Assembly (NCBI RefSeq): GCF_937616625.2
Contig: NC_065577.1
Span: 40,453,001 to 40,517,000 of the forward strand
Source of the DNA: Mercurialis annua
Taxonomy: Eukaryota; Streptophyta; Magnoliopsida; Malpighiales; Euphorbiaceae
Direction of reading: 5' to 3'
DNA: 64,000 bases
The notes under the pieces were generated by a model. It was not told the DNA's origin. It ran no database searches and saw only the letters and a list, made by a program, of their open reading frames with translations. Every line of letters begins with the position of its first letter. The first letter of the stretch is position 1. The translations under genes were made by a program, and so were the position numbers. Below are positions 47,766 to 59,360 of the stretch, piece after piece.

Positions 47766-50700
47766 ATGGCGCCTCCCGCTTCTTTTTCGCCGTCTTCAGG
47801 TGTCAGTTATATTTCTAATCCTTGTATTTATGGTAATCATCTTCCGGGTTTGGTTTTTTTTTAAAAGTTTAAAGGATGGGTTCTTGAATTTTTCAGTTTT
47901 TTTTTTTCTGTATGGGCAATGTTTTGATGTTAAGCAGGGGATTTTGTTTCTTCATACGCAGAGAGGAAATCTCGGCTTATGAAATGGCTTAGTAAGTTTT
48001 TTAAAAGTGGGCCGAGTGGCGGCGGCCGCGGTGGCGGGAGTAGCCGGCATCCACAGCTTCTTGGAGAGGAAAATATGGTTAGCTTGCGTGCTCCGGCGAG
48101 ATCTTTGGTAAGCTGTGTCATTTCATATTAGTTTATGAAATTGTCAATAGTTGATAATTAATAGGATTATGATGTTTCTGTTCATAATCAAGCAGAGATA
48201 CTTCATTCAATCAACCGTTTACCGTTTTAAAAACGTGTCGAAAACTTAGCGTTTCAACATAAAACTTCATTTTTAAATAAAACAAAACCTTAAAATTCAA
48301 CCATTTCGTTGTGTCTGTGTTCAAGTGTTTTATTTTTTAGTGTCCGTGCAACTTATAGCAATCAATAGTGGTCATTTTAGTTAGAATTGATGTCTATTAA
48401 TAGGTGATTTTTGTCCAATTATGCCACTGCATGGTGAAATAAGTTTGTTCACTTAGAATTTCTATTACTTGTATAAACATGATAAAAAAATTATTCCTTC
48501 TGATAATTATGATGAGCTAATTTGGTGGTAAATTTTGTTAATTAGCATTTAAATAGTTAAAAGAATTTCAAAAGCTAAATTTCAGATTCTTCTGCAACTT
48601 GTATAATTGAACGGCTAATCTGTGTCCAAACATTTGCTTTTGTAAGTACTTTTTTCAGCAATTTTTATTTTAAATTGTCAATTTTACCCTCTCTTTTGAA
48701 AGGGCGTGTTACTGTTGCATTATCAGGATAAAGCTTTTGCATATTAATTTAGTATATTTAGTGATTCTTTGCCAATAGTGATGCCTATTTACTCATGCCA
48801 TACCTTAACTTTAATTCATGTGCAAGCCACTTGGCTTAATTTAGTCCCTCCTTTTTTTTCAGAATTTATGCACTTTAGATCAACCATTTATAAAGTTAGA
48901 TCATGGTTGTCATCTCCACATGTTTTGAGGCTAAAATATTTGGTTTATAGCATCTTTTGATTGATTAGTGAAAGATTATTCCCTTTTTGTTTAAAAACTT
49001 GAAATTTAATTGGATTTTTGTATTAAATTTATGATATGCTTTGGATGAATGGATACTATTACTTATATGACAAGCAAACTCTTTTATGGCCATGTTATCA
49101 ACTATTATCAGCTTTTGGATGTTTCATTGATATAGTACATGTTATTGGTATCTGCAGTAGCTGTTAAGTCAGTTCATTGTGCTTAAACAGTAAAAATTTA
49201 ATTTACAGTACAAAATTGGATTATTAATGTTCCATAAATTAATTTAATCTTGTTTTAGTACATCGTTTTGTGGGTAATTTGGAATATTGGACACGGATAC
49301 GGCGAAACAGTGTTGTGTTTTAAGGTTTTCTATATTAAAAATGAAATTTTGTGTCCCACACGCCAAGTTTTCTACACGTTTTTGAAAAAGAAACGTCGAT
49401 TGAATGAAGTGTCTGTATGCAAATAAAGAGGAACAATCCTAGAAAGGATGAAGTCTAATTCATACAATTTCGTTATGTAACTTGTACAAATTGGTGATCT
49501 AGAGATGAAAAAAAAGAAAAAAAAAACATTAATTAGCTGAATTGTTTTTGTCAGGATGAGCATTCTAGACATGGTAAGGAGAAAGATGAATCTGATCATG
49601 CCATGGCACTTTCTCTGTCTGAAGATTGGAAAAGACCAGGTATTTCATCCTTGTCAAATTATTTATTTCTCATTGGATTTTGTAATTTTGTATTAAAACA
49701 TTGATTCTTTTTCAGGATATAGATGGAGAACAAATCACGACGAAGAACTCGCTAAGGCGCTTCAGGATAACCTCAATTCATCAGGATATCCTCCTTATGC
49801 CCCTAATCAATCTACATATCCTCCTTATGCCCCTTCACAATATCACCACAGAGGTTACAGGTTAGATCTTGAATCGAAATCTTCGCCTTGTGGCGGATTT
49901 TAAATCTCATATGTTAAATTTGGCTTAAGTAAGTATTATGTTCATGAAAATTACTGTCTGCAATTCTAGAATTTGTGGTGGCTGCCATAGTGACATTGGT
50001 TATGGCAATTATTTGGGATGCATGGGACAGTTTTTTCATCCAGATTGCTTTCGTTGTTCGTCTTGTCGCTATCCGATTACTGAGAATGAGGTAGTTTTAT
50101 ATAAAAGTAAGCAAATGCAATTGATGATTCTGAAATTTTGGTTTGATTCTTAACAGGATGTTCTTGTTTCTGTTGATCTAAGTTTTCTTTGTCAGGTAAA
50201 GATCCATATCATAAGTCATGTTTCAAAGAGTTGACTCATCCCAAATGTGAAGTCTGCCATCAATATGTAAGAAAAAGAGAACCCGTTACATCATTTTGTT
50301 GCGTTTTCTAGTTTACACGCTTTCTGTTGTCAATTACGAAAAATGTTAGTTTCCAATTTGTATTGACAATTAAGTCATGTTGCATAAGAACTTCTCGAGT
50401 CAAAATTGTATTTTCATTTCCGGGAAAACTTTGAAACTCGAAAACTCTATAGTTAGACATTTCCTGTTTCAGCATTTCTGTTTTCGTGCTACATACTACA
50501 AGCAATCAGAAAAAGGATATTGGTTCATATCAGGATTCTGACATCTTCATTTCAGATCCCAACAAATGATGCCGGTTTGATAGAGTATAGATGCCATCCA
50601 TTCTGGTCTCAGAAATACTGTCCATCACACGAACATGATCATACAGCTCGATGCTGCAGTTGTGAACGCTTGGAGGTACATATATTTACCTTAATTTTAG

Positions 50701-52162
50701 CACAATGGAATATCTAATTTTCTTTGGTACTGGTCATATTTACATTTTCTTCTTCTTTATTACCTTCCTGAAGTCCCGGAATACGAGATACTATTGTTTG
50801 GAAGACGGACGGAGCTTATGCTTAGAATGCATGGAATCTGCTATTACAGACACCGGTGACTGCCAACCACTTTACCATTCCATCAGAGATTATTATGAAG
50901 GGATGAATATGAAGCTGGATCAGCAAATTCCTATGCTTCTTGTCGAAAGACAAGCGCTTAACGAAGCTATTGTTGGGGAGAAAAATGTATTACATTCTCT
51001 CTTGCTAGATTTTTCCTTTTAGGCATTTGTGTGCTAAAACTGCTCTTATTGAGTTATGGTTCTTGTTCAGGGGTATCATCACATGCCTGAGACGCGGGGT
51101 TTATGCCTATCGGAAGAACAAACTGTTACTAGTGTATGATATCGGACAATTATACGAACTTAATAGTATTTCAAGTGAAGAACCAAATGATAACATACTC
51201 TGTGTTCTCTGTTTGATTATATGCAGATACAAAGGAGACCAAGGATTGGTGGAAATAGACTAGTTGGAATTAGAACCCAACCGCAAAAGCTGACTCGAAA
51301 AAGCTGTGAGGTTACTGCTATTCTCGTACTTTACGGTCTTCCAAGGTAACTACATTTACTCACAAATGTAACTTGTAAGTTAAAGATTCTGAAATATCAT
51401 TTACTAATGAAATTAAGTAGTAATCATAATTTCATAAAGACAACAGGAAAAGGAAACAATCTTTAACAGTCTCAAAATATGTGTCTTAATTATGAAATTT
51501 AGGATCGAAAACTGGCTGGTTATGAGTAAACACAGTAGCTCATGTAGATATCTGAATCAGTTTCCAGTTGATATTCTATGGATTCCGTAATTTTAATTCA
51601 GTCAAACGCCATGGTACACTATTACTGAGGCCGAAAATTTATGTGCCTATAGCAACTTGTTGAACTTACGCCCCGTTTATGCAGACTACTAACCGGTGCT
51701 ATTCTTGCTCATGAGTTGATGCACGGTTGGTTGCGTCTAAAAGGTAAAACATAAAAACATATACTCATTTGAGTGTTTCTCTGCAATGATATTCGATCAA
51801 ACTACATTATCTTTGTCGTAAATTCAGGTTACCGAAATCTGAGTCCTGAAGTAGAAGAAGGTATATGCCAAGTACTCTCGTACATGTGGCTCGAATCAGA
51901 AGTAGTATTGCCATCGAAAAGCATGCCATCTACATCCGCAGCAGCAGCAGCATCCTCTTCCTCCTCTTCTTCATTGTCTTCAAAGAAAGGCGGAAAATCC
52001 AACGTGGAAAATAAATTGGGAGAGTTTTTCATGCATCAAATAGCCAATGATGCATCCCCTGCTTATGGAGGAGGCTTCAGGTCTGCAAATGCTGCTGTCA
52101 ATAAGTACGGTTTACGTCGAACTTTGGATCATATCCGGCTTACAGGACACTTCCCTTTGTAA
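47766..52162 (+). CDS. DAR2: LIM and DA1-domain peptidase, DAR2 type
   Basis: Twelve exons join in frame to 527 aa: 47766-47832, 47938-48107, 49555-49639, 49716-49860, 49970-50106, 50196-50266, 50556-50675, 50774-50986, 51071-51133, 51227-51345, 51685-51743 and 51828-52162. In order: [12 protein letters not shown] near residue 36, ubiquitin-interacting motifs ([22 protein letters not shown]), a LIM domain ([22 protein letters not shown]…HPFW…CCSC), and a C-terminal peptidase with HELMH (Ala-His-Glu-Leu-Met-His zinc site) ending [10 protein letters not shown]. The extra N-terminal [10 protein letters not shown] segment and MKWLSK start match Arabidopsis DAR2 rather than DA1 or DAR1. The family are ubiquitin-activated peptidases limiting cell proliferation and meristem growth. 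Intact. Confidence 0.9.
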
Positions 52163-52607
52163 TACTAACAAAGACTATTATTATTCGGATTTAAGTATCA
52201 ATTTGCTCTTTGAACACTTATACGCAATGAGCAATTAATACAAATTTTAATTTTTTTTCATTACTTAGTTCTTTGGACTTGCTAATTTTTAAAAATTAGA
52301 CAAAATGTATCAATTATGAGAGTAACTATCAGACTCTAAATGATTTTAGAGAAAATCACTCTAACACTCTAACACTCTTGACATTTACTATAGTTTATAG
52401 TTTTGTTCTTCAGTTTTTAGTTTTCGTTTATATTTTTGTCCTTTATCTTAGTATAAAAATAGCTTTGCATAAATAAAAACAAAAATACATCTTAAAATCT
52501 TAATATTTAAATATCAAATAAGAACAAAACAAACAAAAATTAAACTACAATCTTAACCTCCAATTCTAATAAAAAAAACAAAACAAAAAAACTCAACCAA
52601 AAAAAAT

Positions 52608-54104
52608 CTAAACTCTTCCAAGTTTTTTCAATTTCTTCAAAACATATTTTAAAGCTTTTCTTTTATTTCCCTCAGCTTCTTCCTCAGCTTTCTTCTGCTT
52701 GGCAACTTCATCTCCCTTCTTCTCCACAGCTTCTACCAAACTCTTCAGAATACAATCCACGTCACTTCCCGGTACAATAACCGGCATCAAAAGCTCCGCC
52801 ACCTCCGCCGGAGTTACATCAACTCGGTCAAGCAACTCACCAATCTTTCCAAACAACACATGCGAATCAATATTCAAATACTTCTGCGCCAGAATCTTGA
52901 AACCCTCGAGTTTACAATACGACATCTCTATATGATAATCCATTCTCCCCTGTCGGATCAGCGCCGGATCAAGTTTCTCTTTATGATTCGTCGTAAATAT
53001 CACAATCCTTTCGCTTCCACTCGCCGACCAAAGTCCGTCAATGAAATTTAATAAACCTGACAGAGTCACCTTACTACCTTTCTTCTTCTCGTCAGAGTCA
53101 GACTCATCACCGCCGCCGCCTCCGCCGCTACTGCCAATCAAATCCTTCAACGGATCATTATTATTCTTATCTTTTACTCCGCTACTTCTTTGTCCCGTCA
53201 GATTAAGCGAACAGTCAATATCTTCAATAACAATGACAGACTTACTATTAATATCAATCAAAAGCTTCCTTAACTCAGTGTTATCTTTAACCGCCGTCAA
53301 CTCAATATCATAAATATTATAATCCAAGTAATTAGCAATGGCAGCGATCAAACTCGATTTGCCGGTTCCCGGCGGTCCATACAGAAGATAACCACGCTTC
53401 CACGGCCGGCCAACTTTCGAAAAAAAATCTTTTTCTTTCGAAAAGGCTACGAGATCGTTCATGATCGTCGTCTTCTTTGTCGGATCCATCGCGATCGTCT
53501 CAAACGTCGCCGGATGTTCAAAAATCACGTGACTCCATAGATTATGCCTATAACCCCACCAATTATCACTCGGATTATTAGTGTAGAGCTTACGTTTCCG
53601 ATTCTTGACCGTCGCCGCCTTTCCAACGGCGACCACATGGTTTAAGTACTGATCAAGAACTTGAACTCTATGCTTCGGGTGAAATTTGAGAAGATATTGC
53701 CGTTTAGAAGTAACGGAATTGTATAAAGATATGGATTTAGGGTTGGGTTTTATAGTAACGGACTTCCATTTAAGTTTAACGCCGTTAAAATAATCAAGAA
53801 CAACTTCGTCATCATCCATGGAAAATAAAAAGGATTTACTCTTTTTAGTTAATTCACCTTTGAGTTGCTGAACTTGGTCGGTGGATCTCGAGCCTAGATA
53901 CGATTGAATTGCGGCGAACGCATCGTTACGCATGAATCGAGCTTCATCGGGATACTCCTCGAATTTTACGCACATTGTCGGATTGAAGTAATTCTTCAAT
54001 TTGTACCATATTGAATCAATGTAGTACTGAAAAATCGATGGAAATAATTGTTGGTACGTAGACCATAAACACATGAATAAAACACTTGATTTTAAATTCT
54101 CCAT
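52608..54104 (-). CDS. AAA-ATPase, HSR4/ASD/BCS1-like
   Basis: An intronless 498-aa protein. Residues ~20-110 are the plant AAA-ATPase N-terminal domain (hydrophobic start, KFEEYPDEARFMRNDAFAAIQSYL), giving a possible membrane-anchoring segment at the N-terminus. The ATPase core follows: Walker A GPPGTGKSS, Walker B SVIVIEDIDCS, sensor IFTTNHKEKLDPALIRQGRMDYHI. A Gly/Asp/Lys-rich loop (SSGGGGGGDESDSDEKKKG) lies within it, and a Lys/Glu-rich tail ends it. This group (HYPER-SENSITIVITY-RELATED 4, AATP1, ASD) remodels proteins at ER or mitochondrial membranes; the exact substrate is unknown. I prefer the ATG at 54102-54104 (MENLKSS); the open frame upstream has no ATG. Confidence 0.9.
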   Translation of the reverse strand: MENLKSSVLFMCLWSTYQQLFPSIFQYYIDSIWYKLKNYFNPTMCVKFEEYPDEARFMRNDAFAAIQSYLGSRSTDQVQQLKGELTKKSKSFLFSMDDDEVVLDYFNGVKLKWKSVTIKPNPKSISLYNSVTSKRQYLLKFHPKHRVQVLDQYLNHVVAVGKAATVKNRKRKLYTNNPSDNWWGYRHNLWSHVIFEHPATFETIAMDPTKKTTIMNDLVAFSKEKDFFSKVGRPWKRGYLLYGPPGTGKSSLIAAIANYLDYNIYDIELTAVKDNTELRKLLIDINSKSVIVIEDIDCSLNLTGQRSSGVKDKNNNDPLKDLIGSSGGGGGGDESDSDEKKKGSKVTLSGLLNFIDGLWSASGSERIVIFTTNHKEKLDPALIRQGRMDYHIEMSYCKLEGFKILAQKYLNIDSHVLFGKIGELLDRVDVTPAEVAELLMPVIVPGSDVDCILKSLVEAVEKKGDEVAKQKKAEEEAEGNKRKALKYVLKKLKKLGRV

Positions 54105-54168
54105 CGTCACTTTTGTGTGAAGAGTAGACAACTTTTGTTAATGAGACATAAGACTTTGCCCGTAGCTC

Positions 54169-54179
54169 TATATATATAG
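54169..54179 (-). promoter_or_regulatory. TATA box of the AAA-ATPase gene
   Basis: On the minus strand this reads CTATATATATAG, about 65-75 bp before the start codon, leaving room for a ~35-base leader. No other TATA candidate is closer. Confidence 0.55.
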
Positions 54180-54434
54180 GAATTTGACGACCAAAACTGT
54201 TCAAGTAAAACATTAGGATTGTCCTAAAACTCATAGGATTAGGCTATAACTACTTGTTTTCTGTAGTTCTGATTTAATTTCTAAATCTTAATTGGAAATT
54301 GAATCCCTTCAAAATTTGGATTAGGCGGATTTTTTCCATACATAATATAGTATCGTGACTGTGGAATGAATTCATGTGAGTATGGGTTCATTAAGATCCG
54401 ATCTAAGCAAGGAATTCTCAAATATATAAAAAAT

Positions 54435-54787
54435 GGTTAATTTCATAAAAATCACGATTTTTACACGAAATTTTATTTTAATCACGACCTTTAAAAGTTG
54501 CCATATAAAATCACAATTTTTATTTTTTTAAAATCTATCATTTCAATACTAAATTCTTTACTAAATCATTAATAAAAGACCCAAATTATAAATTGACACC
54601 AAATATTATTATCTTTCAGTTAGAGTATGTAAAATTAGTAATTTTTAATTAGAAAAAATACACCAAATTTTACTTAAGTGATAGATTTGAAATAAAATGA
54701 AAGATCGTGCCTTTAAATGCTATCTTCTAAAGATCGTGATTAAAATAAAATTTCGTGTAAAATTTATGATTTTTACGGGATTAATCC
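54435..54787. repeat. Foldback MITE, relative of 34872-35188
   Basis: The left arm GGTTAATTTCATAAAAATCACG…ACACGAAATTTTATTTTAATCACGACC is inverted at the right (GATCGTGATTAAAATAAAA…TTACGGGATTAATCC). Same family and module structure as the element at 34.9 kb; more diverged interior. The flanks are both A-rich, without a clean duplication. Confidence 0.7.
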
Positions 54788-55344
54788 TAAAAACACATTC
54801 TATCAAGATTTAGTATGTTGATTATTATCTATGGACTCGATTAGATATGCTTATTTGCTCGGGTTTAAGCAGGATGGGATCGGATCTAGCCGGATTTGAT
54901 TCTTTTTAATTCAAGTTTAAGATGTCCGAGCTCGGTTCGAATCTCTTGTAAATTAATTATTCAAATCGATCAAGTCCGTGTATTATAATTAAACGGATTC
55001 AGACTGCACATTTTTAGACTGAAATATGAAAAATCAAACAATTATGAAAGTATATAACCGTTCATAAAATCAAATTTATGAGCTCGCTTTCTCAGCGGAT
55101 CGTGAGATAAAATTAAAAGTTTGAATCTGACTCAAGTCGGACGAGCCTGGCTTGAAGGATGCTCAGTCCCATGATCAGGCTTAGACTCGAGATATAATGT
55201 TATTTTTACTGGATTACTAAACACCGTTCCTTTTTACTATGCACTGCCCCCACACATTATTTTTTTGCCCTTTTCTTTATAAAAAAATAAATCCTCTGAA
55301 TTCATTCAAACCTATCAAACGAAAACCATATTATACAGTGTAAA
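54788..55344. other. Gene-free intergenic
   Basis: No supported feature. About 54830-55190 has the moderately GC-rich, non-repetitive look of decayed transposon DNA, but I cannot assign it. Confidence 0.35.
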
Positions 55345-55914
55345 TGTTGGGTTCCGAGCGAGATAGATGTCGGGAACCGTCGGTAAGCATTCGATTTAAA
55401 GTTTTTTTATCGTATAAATTTTTTTTATTTTTTTAAAAAAAAAAAATCTGGGCTGACGTCCCCGGATCCCATCAGCCTGGAGGACGTCGACCTGGGACAT
55501 CAGCCCGAAAATGGGACGTCAAAATGGGAAGACGTCCTTCTGGGACGTCTCTCTTCGGGGGAGACGTCCCATAAGGACGTCTCTCCATCTGGGCCAACGC
55601 CACCTGGGGGCGTCGGCCCAGATGATAGATGTCTTCACAGGGCATCTGTCATCTGGGCCGATGGCACCTGGGGGCGTAGGGCCCACTGGGAGAGTTTAAT
55701 ATCCCGTAAAATTTTAAAAATTTAAATTGCGAATTCCGATAACATTTTAGTAGTTTACGTAATTTAAAGTCGTTTTGTGATTATATTCGAAAACGTGTTA
55801 ATTAAAGTCCGGATTTCGAAAAGGGTTAATTAAAGTCCGGTTTTCGAAAATATATATAAAAAGAAAAGAAAAAAAGAAAAACACATATTCATTGTCATAC
55901 ATGAAAAGAGAAAT
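55345..55914 (+). other. GC-rich GACGTC-repeat island in a possible LTR
   Basis: The stretch starts TGTTGGGTTCCGAGC. At 55450-55590 it has seven GACGTC palindromes, then paired blocks CACCTGGGGGCGT with inverted TCTGGGCC/GGCCCAGA (55590-55690). The rest is AT-rich with a repeated GGTTAATTAAAGTCCGG and a TATATATAAAAAG box near 55850. This layout suggests the start of an LTR or other retroelement, interrupted by MULE-C at 55914 and resuming at 61969. No coding domain was seen to confirm it. A 62-codon frame inside is repeat-derived. Confidence 0.35.
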
Positions 55915-56241
55915 GAACGAAGGATCATTTTGCCCCCTGAAGTTGGAACAAAGTATCAAAAACGTCCAAATTAGCGAAACAGGATCACTTTTACCCTGAA
56001 CTTGTCAATTTTGGTACAAAACCCCCCCTCCCCAATCTCAGTTTTGCGCGTGTAACTCAAACAATGGTTTTGACAAAACCACCAATCAAAAAGCTGATTT
56101 TTCCTAATTAATTGAGGGGGTAATCTGATCCATGTTTCCTAATTAAAATTCTCAAATTAAAAGAAAACCTAATTTCCCTAATTTCTCCAATCTTCAAATT
56201 GAATTCGTCAAACTCAGGAACCCTAATTTCCCTTCTTCTTC

Positions 56242-56739
56242 ATGATGTCGAGTGGATCGAATTCCCAGGGTTCTTCAGCTAGATCTAGGAGACAATATCG
56301 CCCTCGACAGAGGCGTGCTAGCAGACCTGATTACAACTATCAGGGAAGAGCTCGTTACTGTAGATGTGGGTTTTCTGTTAAAGCTCCGGTTTGGGTTTCA
56401 TGGACAAGAGAAAATCCTGGAAGAAGATTTTATGGCTGTAAAAAGGGTGCGTTTGGATGTGGTTTATTTGAGTGGTTTGATGAAGAACCGTTTACCAGTC
56501 GATCCAAGGATGTAATTAACGAATTGTTAGATGAGCTTGATGAAATGGGGATGGGTGAAGGGAATTTCAGCTACATTGAAGATCGGGAAGGTCAGAGGTA
56601 TGCTGCTGAATTGGTTAAATTGGTTAGAGAAGAAGGGATGAAATACAAGAAAAGATTCTGGTGTGTTGCTGCCGGATTTGGTTTAGTGATCTGTGTGTTG
56701 ATGCTTGTAATTTTTTTTGTTATTGCAGCTGTTATATGA
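56242..56739 (+). CDS. GRF zinc finger with C-terminal membrane anchor (MULE-C)
   Basis: Single exon, 165 aa. The Arg/Ser-rich start (residues 1-35) is followed by a GRF zinc finger at ~38-80 (YCRCGFSVKAPVW, NPGRRFYGCKKGAFGCGLFEWFDEE) with all expected Cys residues. A charged helical stretch at ~90-138 follows (DVINELLDELDEMG, AAELVKLVREEGMKYKKR). The last ~27 residues form a clear single membrane span (CVAAGFGLVICVLMLVIFFVIAAVI), so it looks tail-anchored. GRF fingers bind nucleic acid; a membrane anchor on such a protein suggests a nuclear-envelope or ER site, which is inference. It reads inward from the left inverted repeat, in the place mudrB holds in maize MuDR, but I see no similarity to that gene. 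The frame is intact although the partner transposase is broken. Confidence 0.8.
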   Translation: MMSSGSNSQGSSARSRRQYRPRQRRASRPDYNYQGRARYCRCGFSVKAPVWVSWTRENPGRRFYGCKKGAFGCGLFEWFDEEPFTSRSKDVINELLDELDEMGMGEGNFSYIEDREGQRYAAELVKLVREEGMKYKKRFWCVAAGFGLVICVLMLVIFFVIAAVI

Positions 56740-57225
56740 ATATGATGAAAATTGGCTTGTAACTTGTATCGATCTGAATGAAATTTCTTTTGCTTCTGGT
56801 CTGAATTTTTCTTTGTTCTGAAAATATGAGAGTCTGTGTGTATATGAACTTGAACATGAACATGAACATGAATTTGGAAGGATCAAAAACCCCCCCTGAA
56901 CTTTGTTAATTAGGATCAAATACACCCTTCATAAAATTTTGTGATTTTGAACCATAAAAACAGAAGATAATAACTTAAAATAACCTATTTGTAATGGATC
57001 TAAACACCACATTGTCACAAACACTTGATTTTAACAAACAGTTGAATTTGACAAAATGGCACAAAACACTTGTATTTAACAAAATAACCAACTGAGGTTA
57101 CAAAATATGTCCTTCATTCACACCACATTGTCATATAATGGCAGAATCTGCATACAAACTTTACAAAAAACACATAAAAACAGTTCTGAGACACTAAATT
57201 ATAATATAAAATAAAGAATAATAGT
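56740..57225. repeat. MULE-C spacer with terminal-motif copies
   Basis: No gene. Two tandem units, AGGATCAAAAACCCCCC…TGAACTTTG (~56879) and AGGATCAAATACACCC (~56911), repeat the pattern of the element ends (AGGATCATTTTGCCCCCTGA, AGGATCACTTTTACCCTGAA). They mark the junction between the two convergent genes. Confidence 0.65.
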
Positions 57226-58074
57226 TCATGGCTTCCAATTTGGTTTAGGAGCTGGCTGCTTGAAAGGGGTATTCACTCTCTTCTTTGGTTTTTGCTTCTG
57301 TGCTTGTTGTTGAGGTCCCATGTTGGGCATCCTTTGCATTGGAGGCACTTGTGAGCTACTTTGTACCCCTGAGTGGCCATCCTGTGACAGTTGAGATCCC
57401 ATGAAAGTAGACTGCTGCAAATTGGAGAAAGGATTTGGTGCATTGACTGAGTTTGAATCAGTTTGGGAAAGTGACTGGCCAGATACTGTCCTTGAAAAAG
57501 CCTGGGGACCCACACTGCAAAATGTAGGAGGAGTAGGCCTTGAGAAGGCTGGGGTAGGGGCTGACTCAGCAGCTTGCCTTTTCTGCTGCATCTGTCCAAT
57601 CCTCTTTTGAACCTCAGCTTCCAACTGGTTAGTTGAGACACTTTCATTTCCATTCCACTGAGGTCCAGTTGCTCTAAATCTCCCATAGAATGGTCTCCCC
57701 TCATTCTGGATTGTGGTTGGTTTATGGTGTATTTTCCTTTGTGCCTCACTTGGTACTGGATTCTGTGAGTTTGCCATCCTCTTCCCAAGCTCACCAGGCT
57801 GCATGCAAAGAACACCATATTTTTAAAAATGGAGCAACATAATGAAATACAACAACTATTTGCAGTTTTTAAAAACCTTACATTAAATGAGACTTGTCCA
57901 GTACTTGTATCGCGACATAGTCCTGCTCCGACAGAATTAGTCGGGTGTTTTTTTGCTTTTCCTTTCTTATTTGCCACAGGTGGTGCTTGCTGCTCAGGGT
58001 TTGGTGTAGGAGTTCCAATCTTAATGCCAGCAGCAGACTGCACTTGTTCCTGATAAAAAACATATTTGGATCAA

Positions 58075-58160
58075 AAACACCTCTGAACTTACTTAATTAG
58101 GATCAAACCCCCCCCTGAAGTAGTCATTTAAGTATCAAAAAACCCCTTGAACTTAGTTTT
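58075..58160 (-). repeat. Terminal-motif repeats in MULE-C intron (58050-58202)
   Basis: Three units in a row: GGATCAAAAACACCTCTGAAC, AGGATCAAACCCCCCCCTGAA and AGTATCAAAAAACCCCTTGAA. They match the motif of the inverted ends. Confidence 0.7.
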
Positions 58161-59237
58161 ATAAGAAAAACAATTAGCAATAACATAAGAAGTAGAACTA
58201 ACCATGTTAACTGAATCTTGTTCATCTTCATCCTCATCTTCAACAGGGACTTTACCCTTTCCCTTATCCATTGCAGGAACTGGAATGCCATTTTTCTTCT
58301 TACTACACCCTCTAGCATTGTGCCCTTTGCTATGGAAGTAGCTGCAAGACATAGCATACCCTGCCTTTGACATTTTGCCTGAGGGTTTGGGTTCCTCTCT
58401 GTCCTTTCTTCTAGCTCTTTTGGGTCTGCCAGCTGACTTGTATGCCACAGGTGGAATGAGAGGCTCTTTTCCAGTTCTGGGCCACATTGCCTTACCTTTC
58501 ACTGGCTGCATCACATATGCATAACTAGCCAAGTATTTTTCCTTAGAGTACCAGGGGTCTATCCCAACCAACAAATCACCATATGGATCACTATGGTATA
58601 AGGCACATATGGCATGTGGACATGGGATTCCAGTCAAATCCCATGCCCTACAAGTACAACTCCTAGTTCTCATGTGGACAGTATGCCTATTCTCATTTTC
58701 TGACACTTCATAAGCATCATCCCCATTAAACTCTACATGACAGCCACATGCCCTATTCATGTTCTTTTCTAGCAACATCACACTACTAGGACTGACTCCA
58801 GTGAACCATTTCACACACTCCATTCTTTTCCTGTGAATCCTACTCATTGCATCTTTTTTAATCCACTCCAAAAGAGACAATACATGCATTTTCCTAGCAT
58901 CTAACAAATCCCCATTGAATGACTCACACATATTGTTATCCACAGCATCACACTTAGAATGGAATGCAAAATATGCTTTGCACCATGTGTGTGGTGGATA
59001 TATAAGGAGGTGTTCTACAGAGCCATTACCTAAAGCATCCATTTTCTCTAGCTGGTCATGGAAGTATTCTTCAAAGCTGCTCCTGGCACACATCCAAAAC
59101 TGTTTTCTGAAGTCACCTCCTCTCCATCTTTTCTGCCACCTCATGAATATGTGTTGTGCACACCATCTGTGTTATGCCTCAGGTAAAGTATCCTTGATAG
59201 CTGGAAGCAGACCCTGAAACAAAGGAAAATAAAATGC

Positions 59238-59360
59238 AAATAAGGATCAAAAGCCCCCTCAAACTTTGCAAATAAGGATCAAAAGCCCCCTCAAACTTTG
59301 CAAAAAAGGATCAAAAGCCCCCCTAAACTTTACCAATACTTATAAAAAGACCCCTTAAGT
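59238..59360 (-). repeat. Terminal-motif repeats in MULE-C intron (59214-59399)
   Basis: Three nearly identical ~34-base units, AGGATCAAAAGCCCCCTCAA followed by ACTTTGCAAA, then a diverged fourth (TATAAAAAGACCCCTTAAGT). They lie between the exons at 59213 and 59400. Confidence 0.75.

Noticed and set aside
47623..47982. 119-codon frame before the DAR2-like gene
   Set aside because: It overlaps exon 1 in another frame and runs through the intron; the exon 1/exon 2 join gives the DAR2-like N-terminus instead.
54105..54131. Upstream extension of the AAA-ATPase (nine residues)
   Set aside because: It needs a TTG start; the ATG at 54102-54104 gives the usual MEN-type start and fits the TATA box.
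55511..55699. 62-codon open frame on the + strand
   Set aside because: It is made of the GACGTC/CTGGGCC repeats; composition is repeat-driven with no protein motif.
57273..58043. 256-codon frame crossing 57798-57882
   Set aside because: It reads through a good intron (GT at 57880-57881, AG at 57799-57800) and then runs in the wrong frame of the Gln/Pro-rich tail exon.
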